This document shows positions 8,568 to 17,359 of a DNA stretch of 64,000 bases, piece after piece (the first letter of the stretch is position 1; each line of letters starts with the position of its first letter). The notes under the pieces were generated by a model that saw nothing but the letters and a program-made list of their open reading frames with translations, searched no databases and had not been told where the DNA came from. Position numbers and translations under genes: made by a program. The stretch comes from Pseudoalteromonas sp. EB27. Its GTDB lineage: Bacteria; Pseudomonadota; Gammaproteobacteria; Enterobacterales; Alteromonadaceae. The DNA lies in contig NZ_MTQD01000011.1 in assembly GCF_001974875.1 (NCBI RefSeq), positions 1 to 64,000 of the forward strand, in the 5' to 3' direction.

Positions 8568-9773
8568 ATGACATCAGATGTAACGTCGGCATCTAGTCAA
8601 CTTAACAGAACTGCTATTTTACTCGTATTAGCGCTTGGCACATTTATTTTAGGATTATCTGAATTTTCGATGATGCCTATGCTGCCATTAATTAGCGAAA
8701 CATTTGGCTCAACGCCATCACAAAGTGGTTATGCAATTAGTGCTTATGCCATTGGTGTTGTAGTGGGGGCGCCTATTTTAATGCTAACAACTGCTAATAT
8801 GAGAAAGCGCAAAGCATTGCTCATTTTTATAAGCTTAATGTTTGTCTCAAATGGGCTCAGTGCAATGGCAACCTCGCTTGAGCAGTTGGTTATATTTAGA
8901 TTTTTAAGTGGCTTACCTCATGGTGCATATTTTGGCGCGGCTATTTTATTAGCATCTGATATTGCCCCAAAAGGTAAACGTGCTAGCTTTATGTCAAAGG
9001 TGTTTATGGGTTTAACTGTGGCTACTATTGTTGGCGTGCCTATAGTCACACTTGTAGGTCAAAATTTAAGTTGGCGTTATTGTTTAGCTGGCGCTGCAGT
9101 ACTGGCCTTTATTGCTTTTGTTTTTGTTTATAAAGTAGTGCCTAGTATCGATAACGCTAAGCCTTCTAACTTACTAAACGAGTTTGGCGTACTTAAAAAT
9201 AAACTGGTTTGGTCCATTTTGGGTATTGTAATTATTGGCTTTGGCGGAGTGTTTTGTATTTATACTTACATTGCCGACACCATATTAGTGGTAACAAAAA
9301 CAGCTCCGTATACTATTTCTATCGCAATGGTAATGTTTGGTATCGGTTGTACACTCGGTAACTATGTACTGGGTAAAGCTGCCGATAAATCAGCAATTAA
9401 AACGACTGGCCTTGCGCTTGTATGTACTATTGTATTTGCCTTTGCATATGTAACGGCAAGCCATAATATTTGGGCTCTTTACGCGGTGATCTTCTTTATT
9501 GGTTGCAGTGTGGGCTTGGCTACGCTGATTCAAACGCTTTTAATGGACGTTGCGCCCGAAGGCCACGCTATGATTGGTGCCTTAGTACAGTGCGCATTTA
9601 ATACTGCCAATGCTATAGGTCCTTGGGTTGGCGGAATAGCAATAGCGCAAGGTGCTGCACCTAATCAAACAGGTTACGTAGCAGCTGCATTGTTTTTAGG
9701 TGGTTTGGGTATGTGGCTATTAAGTTACTTACAACTAAACAAACAGCAACCAACAGCGCAAGCTACTAATTAA
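8568..9773 (+). CDS. MFS efflux transporter (DHA1, AraJ/SotB-like)
   Basis: A 401-residue, 12-helix major facilitator. The first helix contains ALGTFILGLSEFSMMPMLP, typical of the AraJ/sugar-efflux/chloramphenicol-resistance branch of the DHA1 family (consensus GTFxxGxxEFxxxGLLP). RFLSGLPHGAYFGAA in helix 4 matches the family motif around RxxxGxxHGxxF. Members are proton-driven exporters of small molecules; the substrate is unknown. It is transcribed toward the alcohol dehydrogenase gene, with a shared bidirectional terminator between them, so the two genes are probably unrelated in regulation. Confidence 0.83.
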   Translation: MTSDVTSASSQLNRTAILLVLALGTFILGLSEFSMMPMLPLISETFGSTPSQSGYAISAYAIGVVVGAPILMLTTANMRKRKALLIFISLMFVSNGLSAMATSLEQLVIFRFLSGLPHGAYFGAAILLASDIAPKGKRASFMSKVFMGLTVATIVGVPIVTLVGQNLSWRYCLAGAAVLAFIAFVFVYKVVPSIDNAKPSNLLNEFGVLKNKLVWSILGIVIIGFGGVFCIYTYIADTILVVTKTAPYTISIAMVMFGIGCTLGNYVLGKAADKSAIKTTGLALVCTIVFAFAYVTASHNIWALYAVIFFIGCSVGLATLIQTLLMDVAPEGHAMIGALVQCAFNTANAIGPWVGGIAIAQGAAPNQTGYVAAALFLGGLGMWLLSYLQLNKQQPTAQATN

Positions 9774-9800
9774 CTGAGTTCGAGTTAATTTAAAATACAA

Positions 9801-9826
9801 AAAGAGCCGCTAATTAGCGGCTCTTT
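9801..9826. terminator. Bidirectional terminator between MFS and alcohol dehydrogenase genes
   Basis: AAAGAGCCGC and its complement GCGGCTCTTT flank the loop TAATTA. A-tract and T-tract on the two sides let it serve both convergent genes. Confidence 0.85.
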
Positions 9827-9848
9827 TATTTTTAATTTACCTAGTAAA

Positions 9849-10895
9849 TTAAGCGTTTAACGATGCCATATCAATAACAAAGCGGTATCGTACGTCAGAT
9901 TTTTCCATACGCTCGTATGCCGTGTTAATTTCGTCAATGTTGATCATTTCGCACTCAGGTAGCACGTTGTTTTCACCACAAAAGTCGAGCATTTGTTGTG
10001 TTTCTGCAATACCACCAATAAGTGAACCTGCAATACGACGGCGACCCATTAATAATGGCACCGTGCTTAGCTCATCTACAGGACCAACTTGGCCAACAAT
10101 AACTAATGTACCATCTACATCAAGTAGCGGTGTGTAAATAGATAAATCATGTTTTACAGGGACTGTATCTATAATGACGTCAAAGGCAGATTGCGAGTCT
10201 TTCATTTCGTCATCATTAGATGACACTAAATAGTGCTGAGCGCCTAATTTAACCGCATCATCTTTTTTAGACTCACTACGGCCAATTACCGTAACGCTTG
10301 CGCCCATTGCAACTGCATTTTTAACGGCCATGTGACCAAGCCCACCTAGACCAACAACACCAACACGGCTACCTTTTTGTACTCCCCACTTATGAAGTGG
10401 CGAATACGTAGTAATACCTGCACAAAGTAGCGGTGCAACGCGTGAAAGGTCTAAATTTTCTGGTACAGAAAGTACAAATTCTTCGCGTACAACAACATGC
10501 TTAGAATATCCACCTTGGGTCATTTCACCACTAACGCGGTCTTTGCCTGCGTACGTACCAACCATGCCTTCGCGGCAAAATTGCTCTTCGTCGTTATCAC
10601 ATTGATCGCAACTTTGGCACGAATCAACCATACAACCCACAGCAACTGTGTCGCCTTGCTTATATTTTTTAACGTCGCTACCTACCGACATAACTTTACC
10701 AACAATTTCGTGCCCAGGTACTAGCGGGTAGTCACTGCCACCCCAATCATTTCGTACGGCGTGTAAATCTGAATGGCACACACCACAGTATAAAATTTCA
10801 ATTTCTACATCGTTATTTCGCAAATCGCGGCGCTCAAAAGAAAACTCTGTCAATTCAGAACCTTGGCTTTTTGCTGCATATCCTACTGTTTTCAT
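9849..10895 (-). CDS. Zinc-dependent NAD(P) alcohol dehydrogenase (CAD/AdhA-like)
   Basis: A 348-residue cytosolic medium-chain dehydrogenase that interconverts alcohols and aldehydes. Catalytic zinc ligands are C40 (CGVCHSD), H62 with E63 (PGHEIVG) and C158 (PLLCAG). The structural zinc is held by C93, C96, C99 and C107. The nucleotide-binding motif is GLGGLGH (182-188). The motif CGVCHSDLHAVRNDWG and a serine/arginine pair (GRSESKK) after the second strand suit the cinnamyl-alcohol/YahK branch, which prefers NADP(H) and broad aldehyde substrates. It is a single gene with terminators on both sides. Confidence 0.88.
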   Translation of the reverse strand: MKTVGYAAKSQGSELTEFSFERRDLRNNDVEIEILYCGVCHSDLHAVRNDWGGSDYPLVPGHEIVGKVMSVGSDVKKYKQGDTVAVGCMVDSCQSCDQCDNDEEQFCREGMVGTYAGKDRVSGEMTQGGYSKHVVVREEFVLSVPENLDLSRVAPLLCAGITTYSPLHKWGVQKGSRVGVVGLGGLGHMAVKNAVAMGASVTVIGRSESKKDDAVKLGAQHYLVSSNDDEMKDSQSAFDVIIDTVPVKHDLSIYTPLLDVDGTLVIVGQVGPVDELSTVPLLMGRRRIAGSLIGGIAETQQMLDFCGENNVLPECEMINIDEINTAYERMEKSDVRYRFVIDMASLNA

Positions 10896-10987
10896 AATAA
10901 CTCCATAGTGGTTAAAAATTTAAATCATCAACAGCATAGTCCATAGCCCGTGAATAGAACCTGACAATATAAAATAGGCACAAAAAA

Positions 10988-11006
10988 GCCCAAACAGTGT
11001 TTGGGC
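10988..11006 (-). terminator. Terminator of the DUF1499 gene
   Basis: GCCCAAAC/GTTTGGGC with a 3-base loop, followed by TTTTTTG on the minus strand, 32 bp after the DUF1499 stop codon. Confidence 0.85.
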
Positions 11007-11037
11007 TCAATCGTTAGTACTAGGGCGCTAAATTTAA

Positions 11038-11751
11038 TTATTTTGCAAGTAAGCTGTTTAGTTCATTAATAATTGAATGAATGCGCTCTGCATTTTTTCC
11101 TAAATCACTACGCCCTACTCGCGATTTACTACGAATATCAACAAAACGCTGGCTGCCTTCATCTTTAATACGAATTACCACATCGTCTTTAAAACCAAAC
11201 CATGTGGTTGTATCAGTAGCTTCTACAATACCTGTAGCCGTGTTTGCACTTACCACTGCAAAACCAAGATTTTTAACTGCTTGTTCGCTTGCTGCCATCA
11301 AATCGGCTTTAGATTGTGCAAAGCTTAACGTTGCCAGTTCAGGGTATGCTTTGCGTTGCTGTACTGCCGTTTCTTCACCTGCGTACTCTACTGGATTTGG
11401 TGCTTCAACACGCAGTGGCGCAATTGCTACAAATTTTGGTGGGTTAACTAAATCTGTTGAAATATCATGAATTGCCGGTACGCTTTTAGCTTTGTTCATC
11501 ATGTTAAGTGGCATAGCAATAGCCACAACCGAAAACACAAGCGCAATAACACCACTGCTTAGCGTTAACGTTTTACGCATAAATAACGCTTGTACTATAA
11601 GTAGCACCAATGCAGCGCCACCAGCGTAAACACCAAATTTAAAACCAGCAAACGCAGTTCCTAGCTCTACAATACCAAATTTATACAAAGGCCCCGGCAG
11701 TATGACGAGTAAAAAGGCGATTAGACTAACTAAGCTCACTAAAACTTTCAT
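11038..11751 (-). CDS. DUF1499 domain membrane protein
   Basis: A 237-residue protein with three hydrophobic helices in the first 105 residues (about 4-20, 40-58 and 66-86), followed by a soluble DUF1499 domain. That domain is marked by LSFAQSKADLMAASEQAVKN, the central IVEATDTTTWFGFKDDVVIR, and VDIRSKSRVGRSDLGKNAER. The RSxSRVGxxDxGxNAxRI block is the most conserved part of the family. The function of DUF1499 is not known; the domain would lie on one face of the inner membrane. It is a single gene with its own terminator. Confidence 0.82.
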   Translation of the reverse strand: MKVLVSLVSLIAFLLVILPGPLYKFGIVELGTAFAGFKFGVYAGGAALVLLIVQALFMRKTLTLSSGVIALVFSVVAIAMPLNMMNKAKSVPAIHDISTDLVNPPKFVAIAPLRVEAPNPVEYAGEETAVQQRKAYPELATLSFAQSKADLMAASEQAVKNLGFAVVSANTATGIVEATDTTTWFGFKDDVVIRIKDEGSQRFVDIRSKSRVGRSDLGKNAERIHSIINELNSLLAK

Positions 11752-11858
11752 TTTATGATTCCTATATTGTGTGATTTTTTATTATTAAAACAATTAAGCA
11801 CTATTAAACAGTAGCTTATACTACTAACAAGCGCTTTTAGATTACTATTAGCGACTAA

Positions 11859-13199
11859 TTACACAAAAAAGTCCAATGTTGTGTGATCAAAGTTACTCAA
11901 GTTTGGAAAAATATCAACAAGCTCAGAGCTTGGCACACCAAACCACTGAGCCAATGTGGCAAAGTACTGCTCATTAGCAACACTTGGAATTAAACGCCCG
12001 CCACCGGTATCTTGTGCGCCATCCAAATGTTGAGTTAATAGCTCGCCATATATATTGCCGCCTTTTACTGCGCCGCCCATTACTATTTGGTTCCCTGCCC
12101 AACCATGGTCAGTGCCATCGCCATTTGAGGTCAACGTGCGACCAAAATCAGACATAGTAAACGTAGTCACTTTATCAGCCATATCAAGCTCTTTCATCGC
12201 ACTATCAAATTCACTTAACCCTTGAGCTAACGTATTTAATAAAGCAGGGTGCGTTGTTAATTGGTTGTCGTGGGTATCATACCCCCCCATAGAAACAAAA
12301 AACACTTGGCGTTGAGTACTCAACTTTGCCTGTACGCTAATTGTTTTAGCGACTGCGGCAAATTGCTCACTAAGGCTATTATCGCTAAATGGGGTAATAA
12401 GTGCAGGCGCGCTTTCTAACGCGCTGTTCATTGCTTGAGTGTTATTTATCGCACTTGTTAAGCCATTGGCATAAGCAGTACTTAACGGATGGCTCGTATT
12501 GCCTAGTAAGCGGTTCATAATAGCGGTTACGTGCTCGCTACGAGGTTGATACCCTCCAAACGCGTTAATACTACTAATGCCGCTTTTGTTAAGCGCAAAT
12601 GCATTGCTAGCACTTCCCGTTTGCCATAAATTAGTACCGTCGAGTGATACATTAGCTGCAAACTCATCTTGTAACTCTAAACGCTCTAAAAGTCGTGCGC
12701 CCCACCCGCTATTAAGTGATTGTTTTTCTCGACCATACATCCACGCAGCTTGCTGATCGTTATGCGAAAACAAATGCTTAGGCAAACCTATTGTTTTATT
12801 TTTATAGTCATTCAATGTTGTGGGAGCGAGTAAAGTACCTACCCCGCCTATAAATGCTAAATTTTGAGATTCAAACACATTTTGTATCGGTTCAAGTGAA
12901 GGATGAATACCTACGCCACCTGCAAACTGGCTTTTAATGCTTAGCTCAAGTGGGCTCTCTACCGCTAGGTTTTGCCTGCTTTGCTTGTACAAACTCCGTT
13001 GCTCGCCTTCAAGCGGAACGAGCATATTTAACGAATCATTCCCCCCGTATAAATACACACACACTAATGCTTTATAATCACCTAGCTCAACGGCATTAGT
13101 CGCTCCAGTTAATGCTTGTAATTGCAGGCTCGTTAACGCGGCAGCCGATACGCTGCCTTTTACACATAACGACAAAAACTCTCTTCTATTAATGCTCAT
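11859..13199 (-). CDS. DUF1501 family protein with Tat signal
   Basis: A 446-residue protein starting SINRREFLSLCVKGSVSAAA, a twin-arginine signal, so it is exported folded. The body matches DUF1501, a sulfatase/alkaline-phosphatase-fold family: LVCVYLYGGNDSLNMLVPL near the start, SHNDQQAAWM, and TMSDFGRTLTSNGDGTDHGWAGNQIVMGG near the end. It lies 9 bp downstream of a DUF1800 gene in the same operon. This pairing is very common in marine bacteria, but the biochemical role is not established; roles in extracellular polymer handling or the outer surface have been suggested. A conserved DxG-H-GW set in the C-terminal block suggests a metal site. Confidence 0.87.
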   Translation of the reverse strand: MSINRREFLSLCVKGSVSAAALTSLQLQALTGATNAVELGDYKALVCVYLYGGNDSLNMLVPLEGEQRSLYKQSRQNLAVESPLELSIKSQFAGGVGIHPSLEPIQNVFESQNLAFIGGVGTLLAPTTLNDYKNKTIGLPKHLFSHNDQQAAWMYGREKQSLNSGWGARLLERLELQDEFAANVSLDGTNLWQTGSASNAFALNKSGISSINAFGGYQPRSEHVTAIMNRLLGNTSHPLSTAYANGLTSAINNTQAMNSALESAPALITPFSDNSLSEQFAAVAKTISVQAKLSTQRQVFFVSMGGYDTHDNQLTTHPALLNTLAQGLSEFDSAMKELDMADKVTTFTMSDFGRTLTSNGDGTDHGWAGNQIVMGGAVKGGNIYGELLTQHLDGAQDTGGGRLIPSVANEQYFATLAQWFGVPSSELVDIFPNLSNFDHTTLDFFV

Positions 13200-13208
13200 T
13201 ATGCGCTC

Positions 13209-15116
13209 CTAATACTGCACGTTAAATTCAGGTGAAATAGCAATCATATATAATAAATACGAAACCCGTTCACGGTATTGCTCTTCATTAAAGTAGGCAT
13301 CTAAATCAAGTAATGCTTGGCGTGTGCCACTGCTCATTGCGCCTGCAAAATATAACGTGTTGTACTGAGTTAATAGCGCACTAACACCGTTTTTCTCTAA
13401 AACATTCATGTCGTCTTGAATATAAACATAAATACCATTTGAATTTAAATCACTGTGTGCTTCAGCGGTACTCCACACTAAACTTGCGTAAAGCGCGTTC
13501 ATGGTGCCAATCAGTGTCGCATCGTTTGCTATTTGTAACTCTGGCGCAACAATACCTTCATTTCGCAAAGCTGCGGTTTGATAATCAGGCCTAAAAAAGT
13601 TAAATACCGAAGCCGACTGCATGGGTCCTTGCCCGTAGCTATTTATTAAATTCCATGTTTTATAGTAACCAGCCAAAGATTTAGCATCGAGATTTCGCCA
13701 AAACTGTACGGTTTTTAAAATAGGCTCTTTAATTTTACCTTGATAGTTAAGCACTGAGCCAAAATGCCGTGCTTCATCATCTAAATATATAGCCTTTACT
13801 ACAGCCGCTAAATCGCCGCGTACACCGGCGCCATTATCAATAAATACATTAGCTACTCGTTCAACGTATTGGGGGGTTGGATTTGACGTAATTAATCGCT
13901 GAATAAGTTGCTTAGTAATAAATGGCGCAACATTTTGATGGTTAAATAAATTATCGAGCGCTATTTGCAATGACTCTTCTGCTGTATAACCTTGTGGTAT
14001 AACCTCGCCATTTAGTAAGGTTTTTTGTTTACTAGAATGGTACTCGTCAAATGCTTCCATTGGTTTAATATAGTCACGACTTTTACGCTTAAATGTTTCA
14101 CTATCGGCAAACGTCCAACCAGTAAATACGCGTGCAAAACCCTCTATTTCGACCTGTCCGTAAGTAGCAATAGTATTACCTTGTGCATCAAGCTTGGCGC
14201 TGCCATCTAGGTTTAGCTCTTCAAGGCCAATAGTAAATAACTGCATTACTTCACGTGCGTAATTTTCATCTGGGCGAATATTAAGTGCATCGTCTGCTTT
14301 TTCGTTACCCAAATGGCTTAAGTAAGTTCCCATAATAGGCGAAAGCGTGACCTCTTCGAGTAAGTCACGATAATTACCAAAGGCATGCTTTAGTAGCAAA
14401 TCGTAATAAGTGATCATGCCCTCAGGTTGGCCTCTTAAGGCACTGTTTTCATCCGACACTACTAATATTTCACTTAACGCAAATGCAACACGTTGACGAA
14501 GTTGATCGTCACTTTGCATTACTGCCTTCCACCATGCGTCTATGCGGCTTATGTATTTAAAGTCATCATCGTCATTTAACTTTACTAAATAATCACGGTG
14601 ATAATTAATAGGTAGCGCTATTTGTTTATCAAGCCATTGCTGCTCGCTTAAACCTTGTGCGTTTTGTATTTCACTAAGCTTAGGTCCCATTGTTGCTTGG
14701 TGTAGTAACCGTGCGGCGCTAATGTCATCCATATTATTACGTGCAGTAAAGCTTAGCGTTTTTACACTGCTTGCCCCTTCGTTATCGGTTGCTGTTACCG
14801 AAAAAGCATAATCAACAGGCTTGTAACTTTGCGCATTTAGCAGTGTTACTGAAGTAGTTGTTGCCTCTAAAGGCCCACTAATTAGTTCAGGCCCTTGCGT
14901 TTGTTGCCACACAACAGATGTAATAGTGCCGTCTTTATCACTGGCTGTTGCTGTTAGCTCAATTGTTTGGCCTTTACTTAATTCACTAGGAATATCAGCG
15001 ACTGACAAAATGGGGATTTTATTTCCGTTAACGGTTGGCGTATCATCGGAGCCTGAACCACCGCAAGCGCTTAGTATAAAAACCGAGCTTGCGATAAGGG
15101 CAAATTTATAATGCAT
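13209..15116 (-). CDS. DUF1800 lipoprotein with N-terminal PKD/K319-like domain
   Basis: A 635-residue protein with a lipoprotein signal (SSVFILSACGGSG), so it is probably outer-membrane anchored. Residues about 35-130 form a beta-sandwich of the PKD/Ig type, marked by ELTATASDKDGTITSVVWQQ and YAFSVTATDNEGASS, suggesting adhesion or spacing from the membrane. The rest is a DUF1800 domain: ARLLHQATMGP, YYDLLLKHAFGNYRDLLEEV, NYAREVMQLFTIGLEELN and GFARVFTGWTF. DUF1800 is nearly always encoded next to DUF1501, as here, and the two are presumably partners. No catalytic residues are established. It is the first gene of the two-gene operon. Confidence 0.87.
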   Translation of the reverse strand: MHYKFALIASSVFILSACGGSGSDDTPTVNGNKIPILSVADIPSELSKGQTIELTATASDKDGTITSVVWQQTQGPELISGPLEATTTSVTLLNAQSYKPVDYAFSVTATDNEGASSVKTLSFTARNNMDDISAARLLHQATMGPKLSEIQNAQGLSEQQWLDKQIALPINYHRDYLVKLNDDDDFKYISRIDAWWKAVMQSDDQLRQRVAFALSEILVVSDENSALRGQPEGMITYYDLLLKHAFGNYRDLLEEVTLSPIMGTYLSHLGNEKADDALNIRPDENYAREVMQLFTIGLEELNLDGSAKLDAQGNTIATYGQVEIEGFARVFTGWTFADSETFKRKSRDYIKPMEAFDEYHSSKQKTLLNGEVIPQGYTAEESLQIALDNLFNHQNVAPFITKQLIQRLITSNPTPQYVERVANVFIDNGAGVRGDLAAVVKAIYLDDEARHFGSVLNYQGKIKEPILKTVQFWRNLDAKSLAGYYKTWNLINSYGQGPMQSASVFNFFRPDYQTAALRNEGIVAPELQIANDATLIGTMNALYASLVWSTAEAHSDLNSNGIYVYIQDDMNVLEKNGVSALLTQYNTLYFAGAMSSGTRQALLDLDAYFNEEQYRERVSYLLYMIAISPEFNVQY

Positions 15117-15286
15117 GTAAAGTCGTCATCATTTGTTAATTAAAGTACGTTAGTGTGTACCGAGTTTAATGCATTTATTGAAACACAAAATTTACAATTT
15201 AACTCTTTATTTTTTGTAACCGAATCATGAACGCCCCATTAATAATGCGCTAGCAGCTGGGGTAAACAGCCAGAGCTTTATTATTT

Positions 15287-15502
15287 ATGAAAACAGAAAT
15301 TCGCTATTGTTTTGAATCTTCACAAGTTGCTAACCGATTTTTACACGAGCTCAAAGACTGGCCGGTTAACGATGTAAAAACACGACTTTTTAATGGCGGC
15401 GATAGTGTAAAAGTGATATACGAATACGACGAAAGTGGTTTTGATTACACCTCAGCAGAGCTCGACGACCTAGCAGAAAAGCATGGCGGTAAAGAAGTTT
15501 AA
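15287..15502 (+). CDS. Uncharacterised small protein, 71 aa
   Basis: I do not recognise the family. The protein is small and acidic at its C-terminus. It begins MKTEIRYCFESSQVANRFLHELKDWP and carries a run of charged residues (YEYDESGFDYTSAELDDLAE), with a predicted mix of strands and helices. There is no signal peptide, membrane helix or metal motif. The ribosome binding site is weak. It lies 32 bp upstream of the esterase start on the same strand, so the two may be co-transcribed. Confidence 0.5.
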   Translation: MKTEIRYCFESSQVANRFLHELKDWPVNDVKTRLFNGGDSVKVIYEYDESGFDYTSAELDDLAEKHGGKEV

Positions 15503-15534
15503 ATTAAGTGATAACAATAACTAAAGGCAATCTA

Positions 15535-16359
15535 ATGAAAAATAAAATGTTAAGTTTATTTACAATAATATGTTTAGCTTTTAGCTTATTAAGCCATGCA
15601 GAACCGATTAAAACAAAACCTTTTAGTATTGGTGAAACCTTTACCTTTAAATCAACCACGCTTGAGCAGCAACGCACTATAAACGTTTACTTACCTAATA
15701 GTTATGAGCAATCAAGCGATAAGCATTACCCTGTTATTTACTTACTCGATGGCTCAAAAGATGAAGACTTTATTCATATTGCAGGGCTTGTACAATTTGC
15801 TTCTTTTCCGTGGATAAACCATATACCCGAAGCCATCGTTGTGGGTATAGCAAATATCGATCGTAAACACGATTTTACATCACCGAGTAATAATGCCCTC
15901 GATTTAAAAGACTTGCCAACGCACGGTGGCTCAAAAAAGTTCATTAGTTCTATAAACGACGAACTACGCCCACTGATCAATAAAACTTACCGTACCAACT
16001 CAACAAGCACTTTAATTGGTCAGTCGTTAGGTGGCCTATTAGCTACCGATATTTTGTTTAATCACCCTGCAATGTTTAATCATTACGTAATAATTAGCCC
16101 AAGCCTATGGTGGGCCGATAATGAATTACTAAATGGCCCTTTTGAGCCAACTGCCTTTCCTCAATCGGTTTATATTGGTGTAGGTAAAGAAGGTGAGCTA
16201 ATGGAAGGTTTAGCAAAGCAATTACATAAAAAAGTCACGCCTATTCTTAGTAGTAAAAGCCAAGTACAATTTGGCTATTTTGAAAACCTAGATCACACTG
16301 AAACACTACATTTAGCTGTATACGACGCTTTTAAAAAAATGAACTATCATCCCGAATAG
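15535..16359 (+). CDS. Secreted alpha/beta-hydrolase esterase (IroE/esterase-D-like)
   Basis: Starting at the ATG at 15535 gives 274 residues with a clean signal peptide (KNKMLSLFTIICLAFSLLSHA). An upstream in-frame GTG at 15508 would extend it by 9 residues but has no better ribosome binding site. The nucleophile serine is in GQSLGG (S164 in this numbering). An aspartate-containing DGS motif follows the YPVIYLL strand, and the catalytic histidine is probably in LDHTETLH near the C-terminus. The family (PF00756) includes periplasmic siderophore esterases such as IroE and other acyl esterases. The substrate is not deducible, and no siderophore gene is nearby. Confidence 0.82.
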   Translation: MKNKMLSLFTIICLAFSLLSHAEPIKTKPFSIGETFTFKSTTLEQQRTINVYLPNSYEQSSDKHYPVIYLLDGSKDEDFIHIAGLVQFASFPWINHIPEAIVVGIANIDRKHDFTSPSNNALDLKDLPTHGGSKKFISSINDELRPLINKTYRTNSTSTLIGQSLGGLLATDILFNHPAMFNHYVIISPSLWWADNELLNGPFEPTAFPQSVYIGVGKEGELMEGLAKQLHKKVTPILSSKSQVQFGYFENLDHTETLHLAVYDAFKKMNYHPE

Positions 16360-16385
16360 TTAAATATAAATAATTTCATATAAAA

Positions 16386-16414
16386 ACGCCAATAATGCAC
16401 TGCATCATTGGCGT
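16386..16414. terminator. Terminator-like hairpin between esterase and lipoprotein genes
   Basis: ACGCCAATAATGCA pairs with TGCATCATTGGCGT (one G-U/A-C position) around a single-base centre, between two convergent genes. Flanking A/T tracts make it usable in both directions. Confidence 0.7.
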
Positions 16415-16443
16415 AAAATTATATTGTAACTAACAAAATAATT

Positions 16444-16788
16444 TTACTCTTCTACAGAAAATTCAACTTTTGATGGAGACGAACTCGCAAGATCCAGTAC
16501 TTCGTAATAATTTAAACCATCTATTTTTTTGCCAATAATAAAGTAATTCATTTCCCCCATCATGGTCGGGTCGCCTATTATATCTTCTGCGCTTTGCACG
16601 TCAGAAAACTGAATTGCGATTAAAGCGCCTAAAAAACGCATGGAATCTTGAGGCTTTAATGCTTTTAAAACTTTATTAACTCCCACTTGAGTTGTCTCTG
16701 GTGTGGAGCCATCAAATCTAAAATCATTTTTTGTGCTAACGCATGCACTGAGCATTAATATTGATAATGCGATAAGTAAATGTTTCAT
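16444..16788 (-). CDS. Small lipoprotein of unknown function, 114 aa
   Basis: It has a lipobox in ALSILMLSACVS with the lipidated cysteine at residue 16. The mature part (about 98 residues) is a soluble domain containing TQVGVNKVLKALKPQDSMRFLGALIAIQ, which resembles the DUF6694-type small lipoproteins as I remember them; this is a weak resemblance. It is the second gene after an NTF2-like secreted protein, 15 bp downstream of that gene's stop, so the two probably form an operon. Confidence 0.65.
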   Translation of the reverse strand: MKHLLIALSILMLSACVSTKNDFRFDGSTPETTQVGVNKVLKALKPQDSMRFLGALIAIQFSDVQSAEDIIGDPTMMGEMNYFIIGKKIDGLNYYEVLDLASSSPSKVEFSVEE

Positions 16789-16803
16789 ATATATCCTTAT
16801 TTG

Positions 16804-17268
16804 TTATTCGTGATACTTGCGGATCATCGCCACTTTACCGTTTTCAACTTCTATTACTTCCATCATTGTGGAGGTGTATTCTATTGGCTGCTTACTTTGC
16901 GGATGAATACCTTTTACATAGTTTTTATAACGAATAGCAAAGCCTGTATTGTTAAACACAAATGTATTAAGCAGTGTGCTCTCAAACAACGTGTGCGCAC
17001 CTAAGTAAAAACTCATACCTTTGCGCATCTGCTCTTTGCCATCAGGAGTACGTGAGTCATCCGGTTGATACGGAATATGCTGATTGCCAATATCATCGGT
17101 TAACAATGCAAGATAAGCCTCAAGCTCTTTAGCACCTGCGTTAGGTGCTTGTGTGGCGGTCATTGTTTTATAGTATTGCTGCGCAAATGCATTTAAGTCG
17201 AGTGGCTTTTCAGCATAAGCCGAAAAAGCAGTTACTAGAGCCAAACCTAACGTTAAAAGTAACCTCAT
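16804..17268 (-). CDS. Secreted NTF2/SnoaL-like protein
   Basis: A 154-residue protein with a signal peptide (RLLLTLGLALVTAFSAYA). The mature chain has the cone-like NTF2/SnoaL pattern: a long first helix (LNAFAQQYYKTMTATQAP), YLALLTDDIGNQHIPYQPDD, GKEQMRKGMSFYLG, then paired strands (FNNTGFAIRYKNYVKG and TSTMMEVIEVENGKVAMIRKYH). The fold binds small hydrophobic ligands or acts as a small enzyme; catalytic residues cannot be assigned. The location is periplasmic. It is co-transcribed with the small lipoprotein downstream. Confidence 0.75.
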   Translation of the reverse strand: MRLLLTLGLALVTAFSAYAEKPLDLNAFAQQYYKTMTATQAPNAGAKELEAYLALLTDDIGNQHIPYQPDDSRTPDGKEQMRKGMSFYLGAHTLFESTLLNTFVFNNTGFAIRYKNYVKGIHPQSKQPIEYTSTMMEVIEVENGKVAMIRKYHE

Positions 17269-17359
17269 TGACTATTCCCTGTAGTTAAAAATATTTTATA
17301 GGTACATTACCTTAGTAAGTTCAATAATCAAACAAAATCAGTTTTAAGTAAATTAACAC